This document shows, piece after piece, positions 18,032 through 25,431 of a DNA stretch of 64,000 nucleotides. Source of the DNA: Pseudoalteromonas sp. A25 (GTDB lineage: Bacteria; Pseudomonadota; Gammaproteobacteria; Enterobacterales; Alteromonadaceae); NCBI RefSeq assembly GCF_009176705.1, contig NZ_AP021846.1, positions 2,140,001 through 2,204,000 of the forward strand, in the 5' to 3' direction. Each line of letters begins with the position of its first letter. Position 1 is the stretch's first letter. Under the pieces are notes generated by a model, which worked only from the letters and a program-made list of their open reading frames with translations, ran no database searches and was not told where the DNA came from. Position numbers and translations under genes: made by a program.

Positions 18032-20362
18032 TTATTCACGATTTTTTTTCTGGTCAGTCCAGAGAAGCGTACCTATAGCTGGTAATAATAGCACTGCTCC
18101 AAGCATATTGACTAAAAACATGAATGTTAAAAGAATACCCATATCAACTTGGAACTTGAGCGCTGAGAAAATCCATGTACTCACACCTATAGCCAAAGTA
18201 ATTCCGGTGAATAAAACTGCACTACCACGCTCAGCTAAGGCATTTCTATATGCAACCGATAAAGGGGTTCCCTGTTTCAATTGACCCATCATTGAAGACA
18301 GGATATAGATGCCATAATCAACACCTATGCCGACGCCTAAAGCGATCACAGGTAGCGTTGACACTGTCAAACCTATTTCGAGTTTAACCATTAGTGCTTG
18401 CGCCAAGGTCGACACTATATATAGCGGCAGAACAACAGCAATAGTCGCTTTTACACTTCTAAAGCTCAATAAGCATAGGATAATAACGGCACCGTAAACG
18501 TAAATCATCATCGGTAATTGAGCCTCAGATACCGATTCATTGGTCGCAGCCATCACCCCTATAGGCCCTGAGGCTAACTTAAATTGTACCTTATCTGTGT
18601 CCTCTTCCTCAGCAAACTGCTTAATGCTAGAGACAACATGATCGATGGTTTCTGCTTTGTGATCCTCCATAAAAATAATAATGGGCATCACTGAGCAATC
18701 ACCATTAAGCAAACCTGTACTTGTTTCAACGCGAGACGTAGCTTGCACTAATGACGCGCTATTTCTAGGTAAGGTTTGCCATTTCTGGTTTCCTTCGTTG
18801 TAACCCGCATTGACGGCTTGCGCAACAGAGCTAAGCGAAACCGCTGATTGCACACCTGCTAGGTTTTCAACACGCCATTGAAAGCGACTCACTCTAGCCA
18901 TTGCATCATATTCAGTACATGCTGCAGGGTATGCTTCAACAATAACCTTTAATATATCAGAGGAAATAGCGTAACGATCAGATATCAAGAACGTGTCTTG
19001 ATTATAACGCGCATCCTGATGAAGCGCAGGTGCGCCGGCATGTAAATCACCGATGCGCATGCTTTGCGCTTGCCAATAGCCAAACACAAATAGCAATCCT
19101 GATATCACTAAGATCACCCGTGCCCACTTTTTATCCGTGGCGCTAACTAATCCCTCTCTTAAACGCGTAAATACCGTATGAGTTGCCGTTTTACCGTCAT
19201 CTAACCGTCTAATTTTACTAGAATTAAAGTACGAAGCTAAGATTGGTAGCAACACAAGGTTAGTGAAAATGATAACCGCCACACCTAAACTCGCCGTAAT
19301 TGCAAGTTCTCTAATGATACCTATATCAATCGCCAACAAAGTTAAAAAACCAACCGTGTCAGAAAGTAAGGCAATTCCCCCTGGGATTAACAGCGCTTTA
19401 AAGCTTGCTTGGGCTGCAATTTTACTAGTGGCTCCCTCAGCTACTTTTTTACCTATAGAGTTAATCATTTGCACACCATGACTAACACCTATTGCAAACA
19501 CTAAGAACGGCACCAAAATAGACATCGGGTCCAAACCAAAGCCTAGACTTGAAAGTAGCCCCATTTGCCAAACTACCGCAATGATAGAACAAGCAATTGG
19601 TAACAATGTTAGTTTAAAGCTTTTGCAAAATAGCCACACCATAATAAAAGTAAAGGCAATTGCAACAGCGAAAAACAAAACAACTCCTTTTGCGCCATCG
19701 GCTATATCTCCAGCCATTTTGGCAAAACCGATAATATGAATGCTCACTTTATCAGTACTTAGAGGCTCACGAATTTGAGACTCTAGCTTTTTCGCAAATG
19801 ATAGTGTGTCTAACTTTTCTTGTGTTTGCGGGTCTATTTCCATTAACTGCGCACTTACCATCGCACAGCTATAATCACTGGCAATCATGCGCCCAACCAC
19901 ATTCGCCTTTTCTATATTCTGCTTTACAACCGCAAGCCCTTTCTCAGTTGCCGTAAAATTAGCAGGAATAATCGGACCACCAGCAAAACCATCTTCAACC
20001 ACCTCAACAAAACGCGCACTAGGCGAAAATATTGAATTTACAAGTGGTCTGTTAACACCAGGGATAAAATATAACTGATCATGAACAGCTTTTAGTTGCT
20101 TAAAAAACTCGGGGTTGAAAATATCACCATCTTCATCACATACAGAGATCAAAATGCTATTTGCCCCACCAAATTGCTTTTCATGCTTTAAATACAGTTG
20201 CATATACTCATGCTGCAATGGAATGTTTTTATTAAAAGAAGCATCCAGTTGAATATGCGTGGCTTTATAGCCAAGTAAAAACGTCAAAAGTGTAAACAGT
20301 AGTAATACTGCCATCCTGTGACGAAAAACAATGTATTCTAATTTATTTAAAACGGCTTTCAT
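18032..20362 (-). CDS. RND/MMPL-family inner-membrane transporter
   Basis: 776-residue proton-driven transporter of the RND superfamily, MMPL type; substrate unknown but in this family usually a lipid or hydrophobic molecule. Seen: one N-terminal helix (about 15-32), a periplasmic loop (about 35-215), a cluster of helices (220-400) with FAIGVSHGVQMIN, a second loop (about 430-620) and a second cluster (625-770) with ALGVGIGVDYGIYILSSM. The ATG overlaps the stop of the YCF48-like gene in TAATG, so translation is coupled. It is the last gene of the DUF1302-DUF1329-YCF48-RND series, which suggests the four work as one envelope system. Confidence 0.9.
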   Translation of the reverse strand: MKAVLNKLEYIVFRHRMAVLLLFTLLTFLLGYKATHIQLDASFNKNIPLQHEYMQLYLKHEKQFGGANSILISVCDEDGDIFNPEFFKQLKAVHDQLYFIPGVNRPLVNSIFSPSARFVEVVEDGFAGGPIIPANFTATEKGLAVVKQNIEKANVVGRMIASDYSCAMVSAQLMEIDPQTQEKLDTLSFAKKLESQIREPLSTDKVSIHIIGFAKMAGDIADGAKGVVLFFAVAIAFTFIMVWLFCKSFKLTLLPIACSIIAVVWQMGLLSSLGFGLDPMSILVPFLVFAIGVSHGVQMINSIGKKVAEGATSKIAAQASFKALLIPGGIALLSDTVGFLTLLAIDIGIIRELAITASLGVAVIIFTNLVLLPILASYFNSSKIRRLDDGKTATHTVFTRLREGLVSATDKKWARVILVISGLLFVFGYWQAQSMRIGDLHAGAPALHQDARYNQDTFLISDRYAISSDILKVIVEAYPAACTEYDAMARVSRFQWRVENLAGVQSAVSLSSVAQAVNAGYNEGNQKWQTLPRNSASLVQATSRVETSTGLLNGDCSVMPIIIFMEDHKAETIDHVVSSIKQFAEEEDTDKVQFKLASGPIGVMAATNESVSEAQLPMMIYVYGAVIILCLLSFRSVKATIAVVLPLYIVSTLAQALMVKLEIGLTVSTLPVIALGVGIGVDYGIYILSSMMGQLKQGTPLSVAYRNALAERGSAVLFTGITLAIGVSTWIFSALKFQVDMGILLTFMFLVNMLGAVLLLPAIGTLLWTDQKKNRE

Positions 20363-21360
20363 TACTTCTTAGCCTCCCAAGTTTTTAGCCCCTTTTCGGT
20401 GGCTAAAATCAGTTTATCTTTGAAGGTAACAGCCGATAGTATCGCATGACCGCTACTTAATTGAGATGAGGTAACCTGACCTTGATTGTAACCAAACAAG
20501 AATCCACTATTAGCCAACATGTAGAGTGTATCTTTGAATGAAACGAGTGAATTGATGGTCGCTTTGACAGGTGTTTTTATTTTTTCGAACTCAAGCGTAT
20601 CGGCATTTGCAACAAATGCATTGCCTCGTAAGCCGGCCACTATTACTTGCTCATTTGAATATGGTGCTACCGCAAAGAATGAACCAGGATAAAACTCCTC
20701 AAGTCTTTGCCAAGTTTTACCTTGGTCTTCACTCATAGCAACGAGACCCATTTCGCCTACCAGATATATGCGGGCTTTTTGTACAAGTATTCGATTAAAA
20801 TGGGGCAATATGAATTTGGTTTCTTCCTCATAAGCTTGAGGATCTTCTTCTTTTAAGTTGCGTAAATAGTCTTTGTCATCAGGATGAACAAAGTCGTCGA
20901 TAAAGCGTTTTGTCCATGTTTTTCCACCATCTTCAGTTTGATAAAACATGCCATAGGCGCCAATAGCAAAGCCTTTATTACTATCTACAAACTCTATGTC
21001 TAAACAAGGCTTTTGCTGCTGTGGTAAATATTGTTGAAGCTGCCAACTAAGCCCTTTGTCGCCACTGAACAAAATACTACTATCGTGACCACATGCCCAA
21101 GATTTATCGGCGCTCAGTGCAGTAACAGCAGTCAGCAATGACTGTATAGGTACTTGCGCCTGTCGCCAATTGTGACCATCTTCACTAGTCACTATCGTGC
21201 CATGCTTACCAACTGCTATCAGCGTACCTTCATTATCAACAATGTCTGTAAATAAGGTCCTTTCAGGGTGGTTAACTTGTAATGCGGGCTCAGGAGTGGT
21301 TTGTGCACTCACGGTCGTACAAAACAGTACACAGACACTTGCAATGGTTGTTTTTATCAT
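20362..21360 (-). CDS. Exported YCF48/BNR-type beta-propeller protein
   Basis: 332-residue periplasmic protein. The start is ATG 21360, which gives a signal peptide (MIKTTIASVCVLFCTTVSA); the frame is open 59 codons further upstream without sense. The body has propeller-type repeats with the pattern GxxGxxxxSEDxGxxW, for example VGKHGTIVTSEDGHNW, FSGDKGLSWQ, YQTEDGGKTW and MSEDQGKTW, as in the YCF48/HCF136 fold, a protein-binding scaffold in photosystem assembly. It is sandwiched between DUF1329 (107 bases upstream, with two hairpins) and the RND transporter (overlapping). A role as periplasmic partner of the transporter is inferred from position. Confidence 0.85.
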   Translation of the reverse strand: MIKTTIASVCVLFCTTVSAQTTPEPALQVNHPERTLFTDIVDNEGTLIAVGKHGTIVTSEDGHNWRQAQVPIQSLLTAVTALSADKSWACGHDSSILFSGDKGLSWQLQQYLPQQQKPCLDIEFVDSNKGFAIGAYGMFYQTEDGGKTWTKRFIDDFVHPDDKDYLRNLKEEDPQAYEEETKFILPHFNRILVQKARIYLVGEMGLVAMSEDQGKTWQRLEEFYPGSFFAVAPYSNEQVIVAGLRGNAFVANADTLEFEKIKTPVKATINSLVSFKDTLYMLANSGFLFGYNQGQVTSSQLSSGHAILSAVTFKDKLILATEKGLKTWEAKK

Positions 21361-21390
21361 GCTGAAACTACTCAAATAAACGTGACAAGA

Positions 21391-21445
21391 GGCGAGAACT
21401 CGCCGAAATAATATAGAAATGCTAGCAGTCGCATTGACCGCTAGC
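21391..21445 (-). promoter_or_regulatory. Tandem intercistronic hairpins between DUF1329 and YCF48 genes
   Basis: Hairpin 1: 21421-21430 with 21436-21445, ten pairs including one G-U on the minus strand, loop of five. Hairpin 2: GGCGAG/CTCGCC at 21391-21404. There is no T-tract after either, so transcription probably continues. They could stabilise the upstream mRNA or lower downstream expression. Confidence 0.55.
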
Positions 21446-21466
21446 AGGAGTTGATCGAGCTCAGGC

Positions 21467-22834
21467 TTAACGTTTGCCCTCACGGCGTAACGCGCTTTGC
21501 GTAAACTCATTGTCTTGGAAAGACTGGCTAAAGTCATACATTTGCTCTTCGTTATCTAAGCCAATAGCTAAATAACGGCGAGAGTTCAAATCATGATAAA
21601 CGTCTAATGTACTCCAATGAGTTGGTACTTCGTAGTAATTCAAGCCATGCGCCATCGCTACACGATACATTTGGTCGCGATTATCATAAAGATCCGCAAT
21701 GTGGATTTGCCAGCTATCTTCGTCTATGTAAAACACGCGTTTTTTGTAAATATGTCGAGTACCTTCTTTAAGATTCGCCTCTACTACCCATACTCTGTGT
21801 TTTTCATAGCGCACATGTTCTGGATTAATATGGCCAGGCTTTAAGATGTCATCATATTTAAGCTTATCACTGTGAAGCTTATAGCTATTGTACGGGATAT
21901 ATAACTCTTTTTTACCTTTAAGTGTCCAGTTATAGCGGTTTGGTGAGCCGTTAAACATGTCAAAGTCATCCGTAGTACGCAAGCTATCCGACGCTGTTCC
22001 CGGTGCGTCGTATGCTACATTTGGCGCACGACGCACGCGACGCTGACCCGTGTTATAAGTCCAAGCTTGGCGAGGCGTTAAAATTTGGTCCATTGTTTCA
22101 TGCACCAATAACGCAGTACCGGCTAATCGAGCAGGCTCTGTTACTCTTTGCTTAAACTTAAACAGTACATTTGACTCCTTAAGCTCTTCTGGCGTTGCAT
22201 CTAATGCAGAGTACTTAACTAAGAGTTTTTCGTCGAAACCAATTAAGTTATAGTCACCCGACTCGGTTGGCATCGCCTGCCCACCAAAACGTGCAATCGA
22301 TAAGCCACGATAACGCAACAAGTGATTCCAGATGGCTTCAAGACCATCTTTTGGCACCGGAAATGGAATACCAATTGCGGTATTTTTTATCCCATTACCA
22401 TCTTCAATAAGCTCTGCGGTTGAAGCATATTTCTTGGTTGCATCGTAAACAAATTGCGGATACGACGCACTACGACGAGTTGGGTATATATTCATTTTGA
22501 ACGTGTCAGGATACGTTTCAAACAATGCAACTTGTCCAGGACTTAAATACTCTTTGTACTTATCGAGATTTGATTTGTCGATAGTAAACAAAACCTTATC
22601 ATCAGCATAAGGATCTGGGTGGTGCATACCAGGTTTATAATTAGCTGGCGGCTGCGTGATGCCACCATCCCATGCCGGAATTGAGCCGTCTTTATTTCCT
22701 GCTTTTTCTGCACCAATCGGTGTTAAATCAGCGCCTAAACGCGCTACTTCATCTGCCGACATTTTTGCTATTGCATTGCTTGCCGATAGCATCGTTATCA
22801 TTGTTGCGGCAAGTAGTGTAGGTTTTCTAAACAT
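21467..22834 (-). CDS. DUF1329 family exported protein
   Basis: 455-residue periplasmic or outer-membrane-associated protein of the DUF1329 family (function unsettled). Signal peptide about 1-23 (MFRKPTLLAATMITMLSASNAIA). The mature N-terminus has the family sequence LGADLTPIGAEKAGNKDG followed by IPAWDGGI. Later come YPDTFKMNIYPTRRSASYP and RAPNVAYDAPGT, and the C-terminal part is rich in strands. The start lies 11 bases after the DUF1302 stop. DUF1329 and DUF1302 genes are regularly adjacent in Pseudomonas and marine gammaproteobacteria, often with an RND transporter, so a role in moving a hydrophobic compound across the envelope is plausible but unproven. Confidence 0.9.
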   Translation of the reverse strand: MFRKPTLLAATMITMLSASNAIAKMSADEVARLGADLTPIGAEKAGNKDGSIPAWDGGITQPPANYKPGMHHPDPYADDKVLFTIDKSNLDKYKEYLSPGQVALFETYPDTFKMNIYPTRRSASYPQFVYDATKKYASTAELIEDGNGIKNTAIGIPFPVPKDGLEAIWNHLLRYRGLSIARFGGQAMPTESGDYNLIGFDEKLLVKYSALDATPEELKESNVLFKFKQRVTEPARLAGTALLVHETMDQILTPRQAWTYNTGQRRVRRAPNVAYDAPGTASDSLRTTDDFDMFNGSPNRYNWTLKGKKELYIPYNSYKLHSDKLKYDDILKPGHINPEHVRYEKHRVWVVEANLKEGTRHIYKKRVFYIDEDSWQIHIADLYDNRDQMYRVAMAHGLNYYEVPTHWSTLDVYHDLNSRRYLAIGLDNEEQMYDFSQSFQDNEFTQSALRREGKR

Positions 22835-22845
22835 ACTGAAAGCCC

Positions 22846-24963
22846 TTAAATTGAATACTTGATATTGAAAGACACAAAATCACGGTCTGCGAATGTATTT
22901 GTTGCTCCACCACCCCAGAAGGTGTTGTAGCCAAAATCAAACGACCATGCATTTTGATAATTGAAATTCATGGTTACACCCAGCGATTTACGATCTTCAA
23001 CAAACAAGAACATAGGATCAGGTGTAATACCATTTACATCATGTGAAAACACAACTTTAGGAGAAAAGTTTACGCCAGCGAATAGGTTATTAAATACCCC
23101 TTTAGCGATTAAACGATAGCCCCATGCAGACGAGGTTGGGAACGGGTTCACTTCAGGGCCGTTCGAAACTGCTTGATGGATCAAGTTATAATCTTTACCC
23201 GAGATGCCCTCGATGGTGCCACTTCGACCTGTACCAGCTACGTTAAGACGAAGTTGATCATAATTAGGCATATCTTTAATTGTAACAGCACCTAGCTCGC
23301 CCACTACTGCCCAGCTATCTGCACCTAAAGATGGTCCGAATAAGTGCGTGGCAGTAAATTGAGCTTGCAACGTATCTTTTAATACATAGCCCTGTGCAAT
23401 CTCTCCCGGCTCGACATACGCAACAGCATCTCCTTCACTAAGTTGAGAGAAGCCCGCAAAATCTTCACGTCGGCCAGAATAAGCTAATTGCTCAACCATA
23501 CCCGCGTACAACAGCTCCACATCGTCAATCTGAAGAGGTTCATCTTGGCGGTAAGTAAACTCACCCGAAAATGCCGTCTCGCCCAATGCAGTATTAAAAC
23601 TCAAACCATATAATTTAATATCTTCTGGATACTCAATGATACCTTGAGTGAACGCATTTAGATTAGTAACGTTATCTTCTGTGATTGTGTTACCTGAAAT
23701 ATAAGCCAAGTCTTGCGCAATGGCCGCATTAGTAAAGTTTGAGGCCTTACCAGATATTAAAGGTCTGCGGCTATGATAGTTAATGTAATAAAGCGCAATT
23801 TCAGTATCATTTAACTCTGGCGAGTAAATCCCTAAACGCAAACCATACTGACCGCCGTCTTCTGGTTCTTTTTTACCTGCATCACCCTTGCCTTTTAGAG
23901 CAACTTTTGTGGGATATGCTAGATACATTTGAGCTAATAGTTTCTGTGCCGATTCGCTGCTGGTTACACCAGCTTGCGTCACGTCTAACCCCTGCGCTGT
24001 TAGTGCTCCAAGCCACGTGGTTTGTAGAGAGTTTAACGAGTCTGTTAGGTGTTGTAAGTCTATATCTGGGTTAGAAGTAAACCCTAGCTGAACATTTTGC
24101 GAGAAGCCATTTGCCGACGCAAAATCGTTTGTTGAGAAATAGCTACCTGATGCTGGCAGGCGCGTCTCATGCCAATCATATTGATAAAAGCCTTCAAGCG
24201 TAATATTTTCGGTGATACCTAGTGATGCCCAAAGCATACCTACAGGGATCAATGCTTCTTTGACTTCAGAACCTGGCGCTTTTAATCGGTCGATATCAAC
24301 AGGGTTAACGTTAATACCATGACTTATCAAAGTACTTTCACCCCAGTTCACAACCTGTTGGCCCAAACGCACTGAAAGTGGGTTTTTACCATCATTGAGG
24401 TCAAAGTCTGCCCATACAAACGCGTCTAGCAAACGAATATCTGAACATACCTGTTCTTTCGTTTCATCATAGGCACAAGGGTCTACTTTTTTACCTGAAA
24501 CCGGGTTGTTGTATGCAAAGTCACCATCTTCCATCGCAAAATCATAAAAATACATAAAGCGAGAAAAGAATCCATAGTTATCCTTGCTAATAGAAAGGTC
24601 GTGAGTTCCTTTAACTAACTGCGAAAACGTATCCCCTGAGTCGAAATTCAAGTTTCCTGCGTCACCGTTATTAGAATAGGCGCCTGGTGTAGACCATACA
24701 TCGGCAGAGCTATATACGGTATTTCCGGTTAACGCGTTGTAACCAGACCAATCAAATCTTGGATGGTTACTTTTGCCAATATATTGAAAATCTCTGTCTT
24801 CAACGCGAATACTCTGTCCGTAAGAAAAAGTCGAGTCGAAAGTGATATCAAAATCACCGACTTGAAAGCTTGCAGCAAGTAAAGGTGCACTGCTCATTGA
24901 GAGCGCAGCAGCACTAAGACCGAGCATGATTTTGTTTTTCACAAAAAGCGATCTTTTTATCAT
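22846..24963 (-). CDS. DUF1302 family outer-membrane beta-barrel protein
   Basis: 705-residue exported protein. Signal peptide about 1-31 ending LSMSSAPLLAA, then the family N-terminus SFQVGDFDITFDSTFSYG with VEDRD and GDAGNLNFDSGDTFS. Many alternating strands follow, and the last residues FVSFNIKYSI end in the hydrophobic pattern of barrel proteins. VVNWGESTLI is also characteristic of DUF1302. First gene of the DUF1302-DUF1329-YCF48-RND set; the 236 bases upstream hold a palindrome (25103-25120) that may be an operator. Function unknown; probably the outer-membrane member of the set. Confidence 0.9.
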   Translation of the reverse strand: MIKRSLFVKNKIMLGLSAAALSMSSAPLLAASFQVGDFDITFDSTFSYGQSIRVEDRDFQYIGKSNHPRFDWSGYNALTGNTVYSSADVWSTPGAYSNNGDAGNLNFDSGDTFSQLVKGTHDLSISKDNYGFFSRFMYFYDFAMEDGDFAYNNPVSGKKVDPCAYDETKEQVCSDIRLLDAFVWADFDLNDGKNPLSVRLGQQVVNWGESTLISHGINVNPVDIDRLKAPGSEVKEALIPVGMLWASLGITENITLEGFYQYDWHETRLPASGSYFSTNDFASANGFSQNVQLGFTSNPDIDLQHLTDSLNSLQTTWLGALTAQGLDVTQAGVTSSESAQKLLAQMYLAYPTKVALKGKGDAGKKEPEDGGQYGLRLGIYSPELNDTEIALYYINYHSRRPLISGKASNFTNAAIAQDLAYISGNTITEDNVTNLNAFTQGIIEYPEDIKLYGLSFNTALGETAFSGEFTYRQDEPLQIDDVELLYAGMVEQLAYSGRREDFAGFSQLSEGDAVAYVEPGEIAQGYVLKDTLQAQFTATHLFGPSLGADSWAVVGELGAVTIKDMPNYDQLRLNVAGTGRSGTIEGISGKDYNLIHQAVSNGPEVNPFPTSSAWGYRLIAKGVFNNLFAGVNFSPKVVFSHDVNGITPDPMFLFVEDRKSLGVTMNFNYQNAWSFDFGYNTFWGGGATNTFADRDFVSFNIKYSI

Positions 24964-25102
24964 TATTTCTCCCCCTTATGGCGGGTATTTTCTAATCAAG
25001 TTGTTGTTTTTTGTTGTCGTAACGATAGAAGCGAATTATCTAAATTACAAATGGAACGCGTTCAATCGGTGCTTTTTAGCTTTTAGGTCGCTATTTTACT
25101 CT

Positions 25103-25120
25103 TGGTAAGACGTCCTACCA
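25103..25120. promoter_or_regulatory. 18-bp palindrome, possible operator upstream of the DUF1302 operon
   Basis: TGGTAAGACGTCCTACCA reads the same on both strands except for one mismatched pair. It lies 140 bases before the DUF1302 start, between the stop of DUF2835 and the operon. The size and symmetry suit a TetR- or GntR-type operator. No cognate regulator gene is adjacent. Confidence 0.4.
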
Positions 25121-25199
25121 GATAATTTATAACACGTAATTTAACTTTATAACAAACCCATTTACTAAAAATACAATAGGATAAGCTTAAAATTCTGCA

Positions 25200-25421
25200 T
25201 TAAGTGATTTTTTCAAGAGAAACAAAGCCATTTTGGCCATCTAGACATAACCGAAAGCGCCCTCTTATACCCAAAGATGAAACAAACTTTCTAATATGAA
25301 CAGCAGGAAAGCGAATCCGCTTTCCTGTATCCTCCGTTACCTGAATATATTTAATATTACCTTGGTAGTACTGCATACATTGATCGTATGTAAGGTATAT
25401 TGTAAAAAAATATTCCTGCAC
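25200..25421 (-). CDS. DUF2835 family small protein
   Basis: 73-residue protein of the DUF2835 family (unknown function). The family pattern is clear: YFFTIYLTYDQCMQYYQG at the start, a middle with GKRIRFPAVHIRKF, and the ending GRFRLCLDGQNGFVSLEKI. It starts 10 bases after the pepN stop on the same strand, a neighbourhood seen elsewhere in gammaproteobacteria. Probably co-translated with pepN; nothing here suggests a mechanism. Confidence 0.85.
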   Translation of the reverse strand: MQEYFFTIYLTYDQCMQYYQGNIKYIQVTEDTGKRIRFPAVHIRKFVSSLGIRGRFRLCLDGQNGFVSLEKIT

Positions 25422-25431
25422 TTTGTCTCAC

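Noticed and set aside
21361..21537. 59-codon N-terminal extension of the YCF48-type protein
   Set aside because: It would bury the signal peptide and run into the 3' end of DUF1329 coding sequence in another frame.
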